Shown one piece after another: positions 1-7,759 of a DNA stretch of 64,000 bases. The stretch spans positions 1-64,000 of the forward strand of contig PEZY01000004.1 of NCBI GenBank assembly GCA_002773855.1. Direction: 5' to 3'. This DNA is from Candidatus Buchananbacteria bacterium CG10_big_fil_rev_8_21_14_0_10_33_19. Lineage in GTDB: Bacteria > Patescibacteria > ABY1 > 2-01-FULL-39-33. Positions within the stretch are counted from its first letter, which is position 1. Each line of letters begins with the position of its first letter. The notes beneath the pieces were generated by a model that saw only the letters and a list, made by a program, of their open reading frames with translations, had not been told where the DNA came from and made no database searches. A program made the translations under genes and the position numbers.

Positions 1-1
1 C

Positions 2-40
2 GGTAAAACTCCAAATGAAATACTGGAGTTATCTAATTAA
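2..40 (+). CDS. C-terminal tail of a CDS cut by the window edge, possibly a transposase
   Basis: One frame is open from the window edge to TAA at 38-40 and reads GKTPNEILELSN. A TPNE motif just before the stop is common at the C-terminus of IS30/IS3-type transposases, so this may be the end of an insertion sequence. The following bases up to about 90 could then hold its right end. Only 12 residues are visible, so the family is a guess; that the frame is coding at all is inferred from the motif. Confidence 0.25.
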   Translation, partial: GKTPNEILELSN

Positions 41-142
41 TAAGAAACCGCCAAATGTATGTGCTTAAAACACTATGTTTTTTATATATCAAAAAATAGT
101 ATAATAATAAAATAAACATTACAACATTCATAAACTAAAGAA

Positions 143-478
143 ATGAGAATTTGGGACATTGAGCCAAAATACCTTTGCCAAAAACACTTAATCGCCGAAC
201 ATCGAGAACTTCATGGCACTTGGAATATTATAACTTTGGGTAAAAAGGGCTACAGCCAACACCCCGAAACAAAAAGATGGGTTGGCAAACTTGCTGCCCT
301 TGAAAAAAGACACTCTAGATTGGTCAAAGAAATGAAAAAAAGAGGTTACAAGCATTTTTCACCATTAGATAAAAAACTGGCCGAGGGAATAGCTGTGCAG
401 AAAACCAAATTACAATCAATTGCTATGCAAAAAGAAATTCTTAAAAACAAACCTTGTGGTTGTTTTGTAAAAAAATAA
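143..478 (+). CDS. Pyrimidine dimer DNA glycosylase/AP lyase-like protein (T4 endonuclease V family)
   Basis: This 111-residue protein resembles the T4 endonuclease V (DenV) family, which removes UV-induced pyrimidine dimers by base excision. The diagnostic N-terminal helix reads HLIAEHRELHG, and Glu22 lines up with the catalytic Glu23 of T4 DenV. Conserved basic stretches follow (KRWVGKL, KKRGYKHFSPLD). In T4 the catalytic amine is Thr2 after Met removal. Here MRIW aligns so that Met1 itself occupies that place, and an in-frame stop 12 bases upstream rules out a longer N-terminus. There is no clear Shine-Dalgarno, as for most housekeeping genes here. The family call is good; activity is inferred. 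Confidence 0.8.
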   Translation: MRIWDIEPKYLCQKHLIAEHRELHGTWNIITLGKKGYSQHPETKRWVGKLAALEKRHSRLVKEMKKRGYKHFSPLDKKLAEGIAVQKTKLQSIAMQKEILKNKPCGCFVKK

Positions 479-539
479 TTATGCCAAATAAAAAATCATC
501 TGCTATAATAACTAAAATTAAAAAATAATTTTATTCATT

Positions 540-944
540 ATGAATCAAAAAATGAACCCAGTAGTGCACTTTGAAATGCCAGCTGAAGACAAAAACAGAA
601 TGCGAAAATTTTATGAAACTACTTTTGGCTGGCAAACTAATCAACTTGGACCAGAAATGGGTAATTATATTACCGTTACTACTACGGAAACCGATGAGAA
701 CAGAATGGTCAAAAAACCAGGCACCATTAACGGTGGCTTTTTTCAAAAAACTAACGATCCAATATCTCAATACCCTTCAATTGTCATTCAAGTTGAAAAT
801 TTAGAAGATAGTATTAAAAAAGTTGAGGCTGGCGGTGGCAAAATATCTGGCAATATAGATACCATACCCAGTGTAGGTAAGGTGGTTTCAATTATTGATA
901 CTGAGGGCAATAGAATTAGTCTTATAGAGCCAGTTAATAACTAG
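540..944 (+). CDS. VOC (glyoxalase/bleomycin-resistance fold) family protein
   Basis: This 134-residue protein has two beta-alpha-beta-beta-beta modules typical of the vicinal-oxygen-chelate superfamily. It opens with PVVHFEMPAEDKNRMRKFYE and ends with DTEGNRISLIEPVN, the usual first and last strands. Candidate metal ligands are His10 and the Glu of LIEP, as in the many uncharacterised VOC proteins whose substrate is unknown. It follows the glycosylase gene by about 60 bases and could share its transcript. A hairpin terminator lies just downstream. The specific reaction cannot be assigned from sequence. Confidence 0.75.
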   Translation: MNQKMNPVVHFEMPAEDKNRMRKFYETTFGWQTNQLGPEMGNYITVTTTETDENRMVKKPGTINGGFFQKTNDPISQYPSIVIQVENLEDSIKKVEAGGGKISGNIDTIPSVGKVVSIIDTEGNRISLIEPVNN

Positions 945-960
945 CGTAAAACATTAAAAT

Positions 961-990
961 AAAAGGCTCAGAGTAATACTGAGCCTTTTT
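961..990. terminator. Bidirectional intrinsic terminator
   Basis: AAAAGGCTCAG pairs with CTGAGCCTTTT around a short loop, with A/T tracts on both sides. It lies between the converging VOC gene and the ferric-reductase-like gene and can serve both. Confidence 0.85.
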
Positions 991-1008
991 AAAATCTTAA
1001 AATAAATT

Positions 1009-1647
1009 TTAATCCATCTTAGCGCCCTGTTCTAATCTATATTTTTTAACCGAAAATATAAAAGCGGTAAACTGTAAAATTATCACTAACAAGGTCATAG
1101 TTGTAGCTACATAACCAAACCAATCTGGTCCAACCTTGCCGTAAGTAGAAAAATACTGAAAATACATATAATGAGCCGAAATTAAATAAAAAATTACGTA
1201 AGTTAAACTGTGCAACCATCGCCAAGACATAATACCTAAAAATTTTATAACTTTATTAAAAGAAGTTATCATTAAAATTACTCCCCAAAATAAAGCCACT
1301 AAACCTAATAGATTAGCCAAAGAAAAACCAGAACCACCAATTTTAATTAAACTATTTAAAGGTGTGTCTAGTAAGATAACTATAAAGTGAGCCAAACCAG
1401 TTAGTGTAAACCAAATACCCAGCTCCCCTCGCCAACTCCAAGGCAATAAAAAAGGCGACCCGCTTTCGGTAGGTTTACTAAAACGCGTAATTGGTCCAAT
1501 TATTAAAACCAAAAATAACAAGACAAATGATGTTCGTCCTAAGGCCGTCGACCAGGGTACTTCCAGAAAAAAATTCATACCAAAAACCAAAGCCAAGGCA
1601 AAAGCCCCCACCGCTAAATGCTGCCCTGGTGTATTTTTCATGTCCAT
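1009..1647 (-). CDS. Ferric-reductase-like transmembrane protein (haem-binding, MsrQ/YedZ type)
   Basis: This 212-residue protein has about six hydrophobic helices and the layout of the ferric-reductase-like transmembrane domain family: short loops, an Arg/Trp-rich second loop (PWSWRGELG), and histidines inside helices (GLAHFIV, WRWLHSLTY, ISAHYMY) that are plausible b-haem ligands. It lacks NADPH- and FAD-binding domains, so it would pass electrons to or from another membrane partner. No MsrP-like partner is adjacent. The start MDMKNTP could be at either Met. The fold is fairly secure; the physiological acceptor is unknown. Confidence 0.65.
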   Translation of the reverse strand: MDMKNTPGQHLAVGAFALALVFGMNFFLEVPWSTALGRTSFVLLFLVLIIGPITRFSKPTESGSPFLLPWSWRGELGIWFTLTGLAHFIVILLDTPLNSLIKIGGSGFSLANLLGLVALFWGVILMITSFNKVIKFLGIMSWRWLHSLTYVIFYLISAHYMYFQYFSTYGKVGPDWFGYVATTMTLLVIILQFTAFIFSVKKYRLEQGAKMD

Positions 1648-1720
1648 AATTTTATATTAAATAATTTATAGATAATTTTATTATACCACTATTTATATAA
1701 AATTATAATTACATAATCCA

Positions 1721-1750
1721 TTGACTGAATATAAATTAAAATGATATTTT
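1721..1750 (+). promoter_or_regulatory. Putative sigma-70 promoter for the 1797 gene
   Basis: TTGACT at 1721-1726 and TATTTT at 1745-1750 are separated by 18 bases. The predicted transcript would start about 40 bases before the ATG at 1797. The region is very AT-rich, so chance matches are possible. Confidence 0.4.
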
Positions 1751-1796
1751 ATATATATAACCTATTATTTGTATTTTACATATACACATAAAAAAT

Positions 1797-2126
1797 ATGG
1801 AACCGTTACCAAAATTTGATAGTCCAATTCAAATTTTTTTAAGGCAACAACTTGTTAATCAACCTTATATTTATATTGATCTCTGGTCACTAGTTCATTT
1901 TTGCTCTGGTTTAATCTTAGGTTTCTTATTTGCCACTTACTACCACAAAAAACTATCTTGGTTAATTACGCTTAGTCTGTTAATTATTTACGAAATCCTT
2001 GAAGTATTTTTAACTGGTATTGTATTTGTTTCAGAAACATATACAGATAAATTTTGGGATTTAATCATTGGCATGGCTGGCTTTTTTATTTTTTATAAAA
2101 TTTTTAAAAAAATACACCATAGCTAA
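1797..2126 (+). CDS. Small integral membrane protein, VanZ-like layout
   Basis: This 109-residue protein has three hydrophobic segments (about 33-47, 54-74 and 86-103). Conserved-looking polar residues sit at the membrane edge: an Asp/His pair (DLWSLVHF), an in-membrane YEILEVFL, and a Thr-Asp before the last helix (ETYTDKFWDLIIG). That spacing of D/H, E and D resembles VanZ-like or DUF2238-type proteins of unknown function. A terminator follows at 2147-2173. I do not recognise a specific family member. Confidence 0.5.
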   Translation: MEPLPKFDSPIQIFLRQQLVNQPYIYIDLWSLVHFCSGLILGFLFATYYHKKLSWLITLSLLIIYEILEVFLTGIVFVSETYTDKFWDLIIGMAGFFIFYKIFKKIHHS

Positions 2127-2146
2127 TTAATTATTAATACTTTTAT

Positions 2147-2173
2147 AAAGCTGTCTATCCAGGCAGTTTTTTG
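2147..2173 (+). terminator. Intrinsic terminator
   Basis: AAGCTGTC pairs with GGCAGTTT (two G-U wobbles) and is followed by a T tract. It lies directly after the small membrane protein gene and before the alkyltransferase gene. Confidence 0.6.
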
Positions 2174-2186
2174 TTAAACTATTAGT

Positions 2187-2450
2187 ATGATAAATAAAAA
2201 AAGTTTCAAAGATAAAGTATTAGAAATAGTAGCTAATATCCCCAAAGGTAGTACTATGACCTACAAAGAAGTGGCCATAGCAGCTAAAAGCCCCCGAGCC
2301 TTTCGAGCCGTAGGTACTATTATGGCTCATAATTTTAACCCCAAAATACCTTGTCATCGAGTGATAAAATCTAGTGGCCAAATTGGTAATTATAATCGTG
2401 GTGGTGAACGAAAAAAACAAGCTATCTTAAAACAAGAAAAAGCGATCTAA
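2187..2450 (+). CDS. O6-alkylguanine-DNA alkyltransferase, C-terminal-domain-only form
   Basis: This 87-residue protein consists of just the DNA-binding/active-site domain of methylated-DNA-protein cysteine methyltransferases. The winged-helix start (FKDKVLEIVANIPKG, TYKEVA) leads to the active-site motif IPCHRVI with the acceptor cysteine at about residue 56. Because the cysteine is present, unlike in alkyltransferase-like proteins that carry Trp, it could be a genuine suicide repair enzyme for O6-methylguanine. It lacks the N-terminal domain of Ogt/MGMT and the usual C-terminal glycine-rich LL motif region is short. It may form a DNA-repair pair with the glycosylase gene nearby. Confidence 0.85.
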   Translation: MINKKSFKDKVLEIVANIPKGSTMTYKEVAIAAKSPRAFRAVGTIMAHNFNPKIPCHRVIKSSGQIGNYNRGGERKKQAILKQEKAI

Positions 2451-2633
2451 AATAAAAATTAATATTGTTTTATAATCAATACAATTCTTTATTAAAAAGA
2501 TTTATTCTAAAATTATAAACATCTAAGCTATTATTTTTTACACATTTATATATAGCTAGCATATCAATGGCACTTAAGATAATCAATTCTAGATAGATAT
2601 AGTGTCCAGAATGAAGAGAGCTGATACAATTTC

Positions 2634-2663
2634 TTGCTATATTACATTGGGGGGGGGTATAAT
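2634..2663 (+). promoter_or_regulatory. Sigma-70-like promoter with a G9 tract filling half of the spacer
   Basis: TTGCTA (2634-2639) and a perfect TATAAT (2658-2663) are 18 bases apart. The last nine spacer bases are all G and abut the -10 box. The predicted start is about 2670, 30 bases before the surface-protein gene. A change in G number would alter the -35/-10 distance directly; eight Gs would give the optimal 17-base spacer. Confidence 0.7.
2649..2657 (+). repeat. Homopolymeric G9 tract (candidate contingency locus)
   Basis: Nine consecutive Gs occur in a stretch of more than 200 bases of otherwise very AT-rich non-coding DNA. Such tracts slip during replication. The rest of the 2451-2698 gap contains no convincing gene. 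Confidence 0.9.
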
Positions 2664-2698
2664 TTATAGTAAATAAATATATTATTAAATAAAAATAT

Positions 2699-4234
2699 AT
2701 GATTATTAAAAGATACACTACAATTAAAATGATTTTTAGTTTATGTTTAGCATTAGCGTTGTATACTTCATTGCTTACTTCTTCAGCTAGTGCTGTAACT
2801 GCAGTGACAATTTCAAATGTACAAACTTTTATTTCTAATCAATATGTAATTATTCAATTTGAAACAGATATACCGGTAAAGGCTAACATAGTATATTCAG
2901 ATAGTTCTAGTTTTAGCTCTAGTTTTTCGTATAGTGGCAAACCAGCATCTATATATGAATTAAATGAAGTGACAAAACATCAATTAATCCTAAATTCAGC
3001 TGAGGTAGGAGGAACAAAAAAAATATATTATAAATTTGTTGATCCATTCTTACATCCGTTTAATAGTGATGTTTTTATATTGGATTTATTACCAGACAGT
3101 CAAAAAATAGAATTTAAAAAAGATATTTATCAAATACCTATTGTGGATATTTATGATATTAAACCTACTTCTATGAGGTTGAAGTGGTCTACAAATCAAC
3201 CTACCACTGGAAAAGTATATATAACCAATCAAGGGTCTATGAATATGAATCGACTTATTGATTATGATTATGATCAGAGTTTTGATGATACAAATTTATC
3301 AATTCAACATGATTTGTTGATTTCTGGTCTATCTCCAAGTACGACATATTATTTTGGCATACAGGCATTTGTAGGAAATAATTTCGCGTATACTTCGGCT
3401 GGAAATTTAGGGACAGCTTCAGAATTATGGCACAATATGCGTAACTTTTTTGCAGATATATCAAGTAATTCAGTTATAATTACTTGGAATTTTGATCATA
3501 GCAATATATTGCCGATATTAGAATACGGTTTGACTACAAGTTATGGCAATAAAATCGAGACTCCGGTTTGCCAGATGTCAAACGGTTTCTCATATGATTC
3601 ATGTACAGCTACAATTTCTAATTTAGCCTCAGGTACAACTTATCATTATAGAGTAAAACATGACACCGAATATAGCCCAGACAAAATCTTTACTACAAAA
3701 ACAGCCTCGTCTGGAGTGATCAAGCCAACTTGTTCTTCATGGGTTTATTCAAATTGGAACACCTGCGTTAATAACCAGCAAACAAGAACTATGATGTCGG
3801 CTAGCCCAACTAATTGCCTAGGCGGTACTCCAATATTAATTCAGAGCTGTAATTCTAGTAGTAATATAAATACTGGATCTTATTCAAAGAATGTAAATAG
3901 TAATTTTATCAAAGTTAATGATAATCCTTCAGTTTATTGGTTATCAGCAGATAATAAAAGATACCTATTTTCTAATAGAGCTGTTTTTAGTAGTTGGTTT
4001 ATTAACAACTTTAACGGTTTGAGAAATATTAGCCAGAATGAATTTGATAATATCCAATCAGGAGAAAATTTGACTGTTAAGCCTGGAAATAATATAAAGT
4101 TTGATAATAGTAATATTGTATATTATGTGACTGATAATAATAACATTTGCAAAACAAACGACAGATCAAAATTATTATTTATAATACAATCTAGCTTTGA
4201 AGCTGATTATAAAGTGACTGGTAATTGTTTATAA
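2699..4234 (+). CDS. Secreted surface protein with FN3-like domains, a cysteine module and two YWLSADNKRY-type repeats
   Basis: This 511-residue protein starts with a Sec signal peptide (about 1-33, hydrophobic core followed by SSASA). Residues about 36-130 and 150-335 form fibronectin-III/purple-acid-phosphatase-N-like beta domains, with MRLKWSTNQPTTGKVYI and LSPSTTYYFGI as typical strands. Residues 345-384 hold four to five cysteines with SWVYSNWNTC, like a thrombospondin-1-type module. The C-terminus (about 400-511) contains a domain common in patescibacterial surface proteins (VYWLSADNKRYLF, then LTVKPG). No anchor is visible. The role, likely adhesion or an outer coat, is inferred. Its promoter carries the G9 tract, so on/off expression is possible. 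Met11 (2729) is an alternative start. Confidence 0.75.
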   Translation: MIIKRYTTIKMIFSLCLALALYTSLLTSSASAVTAVTISNVQTFISNQYVIIQFETDIPVKANIVYSDSSSFSSSFSYSGKPASIYELNEVTKHQLILNSAEVGGTKKIYYKFVDPFLHPFNSDVFILDLLPDSQKIEFKKDIYQIPIVDIYDIKPTSMRLKWSTNQPTTGKVYITNQGSMNMNRLIDYDYDQSFDDTNLSIQHDLLISGLSPSTTYYFGIQAFVGNNFAYTSAGNLGTASELWHNMRNFFADISSNSVIITWNFDHSNILPILEYGLTTSYGNKIETPVCQMSNGFSYDSCTATISNLASGTTYHYRVKHDTEYSPDKIFTTKTASSGVIKPTCSSWVYSNWNTCVNNQQTRTMMSASPTNCLGGTPILIQSCNSSSNINTGSYSKNVNSNFIKVNDNPSVYWLSADNKRYLFSNRAVFSSWFINNFNGLRNISQNEFDNIQSGENLTVKPGNNIKFDNSNIVYYVTDNNNICKTNDRSKLLFIIQSSFEADYKVTGNCL

Positions 4235-4244
4235 AATGCTACTC

Positions 4245-4274
4245 AAAAATCCCGACCGATAGGTCGGGATTTTT
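4245..4274 (+). terminator. Strong intrinsic terminator
   Basis: AAAAATCCCGACC pairs with GGTCGGGATTTTT around a three- to four-base loop. It lies directly after the surface-protein gene. Confidence 0.9.
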
Positions 4275-4361
4275 GAATTTAATGAGCTTATGTAACAATC
4301 GGGAGTTTCATTATTAAAATTATCTGATATACTAGAATTATAAATATAATTATATATCAAT

Positions 4362-5060
4362 ATGAAAAAAAATATTCACTTAGCCGACGAAAGAGGCGGA
4401 GCCAACCACGGCTGGCTCAAGACTAAATTTAGTTTCAGCTTTGCCGACTACTACAATCCAGATCGCATGGAATTTGGTAAAATCCGCGTCCTCAACGACG
4501 ATATTATTGCCCCTGGTATGGGCTTTGATACTCACCCTCACGACAACATGGAAATAATTACTATTCCCCTCTCAGGTGAGCTAGGTCACAAAGACAGTAC
4601 CGGTTCTGAAGAAGTGCTTGGACCAGGACAAATCCAAGTCATGTCGGCTGGTAGCGGTATTACCCATTCTGAATACAACCATTCTAAAATTGAGGACTTA
4701 AAATTATTTCAAATCTGGATTGAAACCAACAAGCTAAATGCCGAACCTAGACACGCCACTCAAACTCTTAATTTAGAAAAAAATAAATTAAATAAAATAG
4801 TTTCTGGTGAACAAAATTCTGATACAATTTTTATTTATCAAGATGCTAATATCTGGCTAGGTGAATTTGATACTGCTAGCCAGATATCATTTAAAATTAA
4901 TCCTCCACGAGCGGTATTTATCATGGTCATAGAAGGTGAAATAAAAATTAATCAAGATACCTTAAATACCAGAGATTCTATAGAAATAGAAGCTGAAACT
5001 GATATTCGATTAAACATCAGTCAAAAAACCAAAATTTTAATTATTGATACTATTCTATAA
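4362..5060 (+). CDS. Pirin family protein (bicupin, quercetin-dioxygenase-like)
   Basis: This 232-residue protein has the pirin architecture of two cupin domains. The N-terminal cupin keeps all four metal ligands in order: His58 and His60 (FDTHPHDNMEI), His102 and Glu104 (GITHSEYNHS). Pirins bind Fe and act as quercetinases or redox-responsive regulators in other organisms; the substrate here is unknown. The gene stops one base before the next start, so it probably forms an operon with the M23 lipoprotein. No Shine-Dalgarno is visible. Confidence 0.9.
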   Translation: MKKNIHLADERGGANHGWLKTKFSFSFADYYNPDRMEFGKIRVLNDDIIAPGMGFDTHPHDNMEIITIPLSGELGHKDSTGSEEVLGPGQIQVMSAGSGITHSEYNHSKIEDLKLFQIWIETNKLNAEPRHATQTLNLEKNKLNKIVSGEQNSDTIFIYQDANIWLGEFDTASQISFKINPPRAVFIMVIEGEIKINQDTLNTRDSIEIEAETDIRLNISQKTKILIIDTIL

Positions 5061-5061
5061 T

Positions 5062-6207
5062 ATGTCCAAAGCCCTATATTTATTGCTCCTCACTTCTTTA
5101 ATACTAAGTGGTTGCCAAATTAAAAAACCTCAAGATACCAATCAAGTAGCCTGTACTGCTGAGGCTAAAGTTTGTGCTGATGGCACAACTGTTGGCCGCG
5201 TGGGACCAAATTGTGAATTTGCACTTTGTCCTGATGAGAATAATACATCACTCTATCAAATCTTAAACGCTAATTCGATTTCTAATATCTCACCAAAATT
5301 CTCTTTTAAATCACAAATCCCCAAAGACTGGCAAGCCGAAGCGGTAACTAGTATTGGGGCTATTAATATTTTTGACCCCCGAGCTGACGGTAAAAATAAT
5401 TTAGAAAAATCACAAATTTTTATTAGATTTTTTGATGCCACTTCATTTTTAACTCTTAGTACTGTCACAATTTATAACAAAGAAAATACTACTATCAACG
5501 ATCGGCCGGCCGTTGTCTATAATATCGAAAAAAAATCTAACATCGCTAATTTTGCAAATCAACCATTGTGGCGTAGTCAAAGGCATATTGTGACAGATAT
5601 TAGAACCACTGATTTAAACCTAACTACTTTTTATGTCATTGCCAAAAATCCCAATCTAAATCAGGAAATTTATGATAATTTCTTAAACAATTTAATCTTA
5701 ACTAATGATTTAACTTCACTAGTTGAGCCAGTAGCCGAATTTAAAAAACGAATTACCAAAAAACCATTTGGCATATTTATTACCCCTCAAGATTCACCAG
5801 TCCAACCAGAGAAATTCACTGGCTATCACAATGGTGTTGACATAGAATACCAAGATAGCATCACTGAAGTGCCAATCTATGCTATTGCCGATGGCACTGT
5901 AGTGTATGCTAGTACCGCCAGTGGCTATGGTGGTGTAGTAAGTATTCAACACCAAATCAATGGCCAAAATTATATGGCCATTTACGGCCATTTAAATCCC
6001 GCTTCATTAATAAAAAATAATTCTACTGTCAAAGCTGGTCAAAAAATCGGAATTTTGGGTGAAGGTTTTAGCAATGAAACAGATGAAGAAAGAAAGCATT
6101 TACATTTTTCTCTCAGATTAGGCAATAATCTTAATCTAGCTGGTTACGTTAAAAATAAAATCGACTTAGACAACTGGGTTGACCCATTGCTACTGTATCA
6201 AAATTAA
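5062..6207 (+). CDS. Lipoprotein with CTAEAKVCADG module and C-terminal M23 metallopeptidase domain
   Basis: This 381-residue protein is read from ATG 5062; a longer frame from 5044 overlaps the pirin gene and lacks support. It has a lipoprotein signal with lipobox LSGC, then the cysteine-rich CTAEAKVCADGTTVG module often seen in patescibacterial envelope proteins. An uncharacterised middle domain (about 60-220) follows, then an M23 domain with ligands HNGVD, YGHL and HLHF, so the zinc site appears complete. It likely cuts peptidoglycan cross-links at the outer membrane face or cell surface. The gene is one base after pirin, and a terminator follows. Confidence 0.85.
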   Translation: MSKALYLLLLTSLILSGCQIKKPQDTNQVACTAEAKVCADGTTVGRVGPNCEFALCPDENNTSLYQILNANSISNISPKFSFKSQIPKDWQAEAVTSIGAINIFDPRADGKNNLEKSQIFIRFFDATSFLTLSTVTIYNKENTTINDRPAVVYNIEKKSNIANFANQPLWRSQRHIVTDIRTTDLNLTTFYVIAKNPNLNQEIYDNFLNNLILTNDLTSLVEPVAEFKKRITKKPFGIFITPQDSPVQPEKFTGYHNGVDIEYQDSITEVPIYAIADGTVVYASTASGYGGVVSIQHQINGQNYMAIYGHLNPASLIKNNSTVKAGQKIGILGEGFSNETDEERKHLHFSLRLGNNLNLAGYVKNKIDLDNWVDPLLLYQN

Positions 6208-6214
6208 AAACCTA

Positions 6215-6251
6215 TCCAACAAAAAACAGCTAATAGCTGTTTTTTGTTGGA
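6215..6251. terminator. Bidirectional intrinsic terminator
   Basis: A long inverted repeat (TCCAACAAAAAACAGCT with its complement) separates the converging M23 lipoprotein and MerR genes. Confidence 0.85.
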
Positions 6252-6254
6252 CAT

Positions 6255-7001
6255 TTATTTATCACAATAAATATTCATAGCCTCACACATAAACTGAGCC
6301 AAGCCGTCAGCAATCTGATCATAATAAGACTTAAAACGTTTATCACCAACATACATCTGAGCTAAGCCACGATACATTGTTAAATTTGGTTCATAAAAAG
6401 CTCGCAAATTATTATAATGCTGAGCGATTAAAGCCTGAACTTCTGGACTAGCTGGATTACGTTTTAATGTCATTTCATTAGCAATTTGTTGGTTTAATTT
6501 ATCACTATCAGCCAATACTTTTTTTAAACCATCTTTACCCATTTTCTTCACCCGAAACTGTGATTGACGATAGGCATTACTATCACCCCAATGCTCTTGA
6601 GCTTCTTTCGCGTATGCTTCTAATTCAGCTTTGTTTAAGCCGGCATACAAATCTTCATCAGCCATATTTTTTTGATTACTATTTTTTTTAATAGTCTTAT
6701 CAATCGTCTCAATTAATAAATCCAAACGATCTCTTTTTATTTTCATCATTTTCTTTTGATCAGTTAAAGCTAATGTCCTATTAAAATTTGGTGCAAAAAT
6801 AATTTTCTTAATCTCAGCTAAAGAAAATTCTAATTCTCTAAAAAATAAAATCTGTTGCAAAATAAGTAAATCATTATCATTATAATGCCGATAACCATTT
6901 TGACTACGACTAGGGTTTAACAAATCAATTTGATCATAATAATGTAGGGTTCTAATACTCACCCCAGCTAATTCTGACAATTGTTTAATATTATAAGACA
7001 T
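6255..7001 (-). CDS. MerR family regulator with TipAS-like ligand-binding domain
   Basis: This 248-residue protein has an N-terminal MerR winged helix (residues 1-70; IKQLSELAGVSIRTLHYYD and NGYRHY), a dimerisation coiled coil (about 75-120) and a C-terminal helical domain (about 125-245; EAYAKEAQEHWGDSNAY, MYRGLAQMYVGD). The last matches the TipAS antibiotic-recognition fold found in TipAL, SkgA and Mta. Such regulators activate promoters by untwisting an overlong -35/-10 spacer when a drug binds. The gene is divergent from the LRR lipoprotein, and a dyad lies in the shared upstream region. Confidence 0.9.
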   Translation of the reverse strand: MSYNIKQLSELAGVSIRTLHYYDQIDLLNPSRSQNGYRHYNDNDLLILQQILFFRELEFSLAEIKKIIFAPNFNRTLALTDQKKMMKIKRDRLDLLIETIDKTIKKNSNQKNMADEDLYAGLNKAELEAYAKEAQEHWGDSNAYRQSQFRVKKMGKDGLKKVLADSDKLNQQIANEMTLKRNPASPEVQALIAQHYNNLRAFYEPNLTMYRGLAQMYVGDKRFKSYYDQIADGLAQFMCEAMNIYCDK

Positions 7002-7021
7002 ATTAATAATTTATTTAAAAC

Positions 7022-7063
7022 TTAGGTGTCGACCTCATTGATATTAATCTATATCCACCTTAA
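7022..7063. promoter_or_regulatory. Candidate MerR operator
   Basis: TTAGGTG at 7022-7028 faces CACCTTAA at 7056-7063, with a further AGGT/ACCT pair inside. It lies 20-60 bases upstream of the MerR start, between divergent genes. Autoregulation is inferred from position only. Confidence 0.35.
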
Positions 7064-7176
7064 CAAATTATAAACTATTACGCAACGTCATAGTCAAATA
7101 ATATTTAAAATTTAATTGTTATTTTTAAATAAGCAACTTTATGCTATATTTAAAGCATAAAGCTAATTCCAAACAT

Positions 7177-7674
7177 ATGAAAATAATCACTCTAAGTGCT
7201 ATCATCCTCACTTCACTAGTTTTATCTGGTTGCAATATAATTGGCATTCAATATGACCAGTCCAACGTCTCAACTCAACAAAACCAAGAAGTAACAGCTA
7301 ATAAACTAGATATTAGTAATAAAGCCCTAACCCGATTACCAGACTATATTATTCGATTAGATAATTTAGAAGAGCTAAATATATCCAATAATAAATTAAC
7401 CGGCTCACTACCAGCAGAAATTAAAAACTTAAGTAAATTAAAAATTTTAGATTTGAGTAATAATTTAATGACTGGAATACCGGCCGAGATTGGTCAATTA
7501 CCAAATCTAGAAATCTTAAACTTAGCCAACAACCAATTGACTGGCTTACCGTATGAACTAGGTAATCTAAAAAATTTAAAAACCTTAAATTTATCTGGTA
7601 ACAATTATGCTCAACCAGATTTGGATGTTATTTTAAAAACATTGCCCAGTGATGTAAAAATTATTACCAACTAA
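7177..7674 (+). CDS. Leucine-rich-repeat lipoprotein
   Basis: This 165-residue protein is read from MKIITL at 7177, which places a clean lipoprotein signal (LVLSGC) at the N-terminus; an upstream ATG at 7141 would add a charged extension. After a short linker come about four to five LRR units of 23 residues (LEELNISNNKLTG, LKILDLSNNLMTG, LEILNLANNQLTG, LKTLNLSGNN). It would be a surface-anchored binding protein; the ligand is unknown. It is divergent from the TipA-type regulator, which may control it. Confidence 0.8.
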   Translation: MKIITLSAIILTSLVLSGCNIIGIQYDQSNVSTQQNQEVTANKLDISNKALTRLPDYIIRLDNLEELNISNNKLTGSLPAEIKNLSKLKILDLSNNLMTGIPAEIGQLPNLEILNLANNQLTGLPYELGNLKNLKTLNLSGNNYAQPDLDVILKTLPSDVKIITN

Positions 7675-7720
7675 ACAAATCAATATTAAAAATCCATCAG
7701 TTTGGTGGTTTTTTTAATAC

Positions 7721-7750
7721 AAAAAAACCCGTAGTACTCAGTACTACGGG
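7721..7750 (-). terminator. Intrinsic terminator of the 7760-8149 gene
   Basis: CCCGTAGTA and TACTACGGG form a perfect stem, followed on the minus strand by seven Ts. A weaker hairpin at about 7690-7715 may terminate the LRR gene on the plus strand. Confidence 0.9.
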
Positions 7751-7759
7751 CAACCTTCA

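Noticed and set aside
2476..2718. 80-residue minus-strand open frame in the gap before the surface gene
   Set aside because: It consists mostly of hydrophobic residues coded by AT-rich DNA, runs through the G9 tract and promoter, and has no ribosome site.
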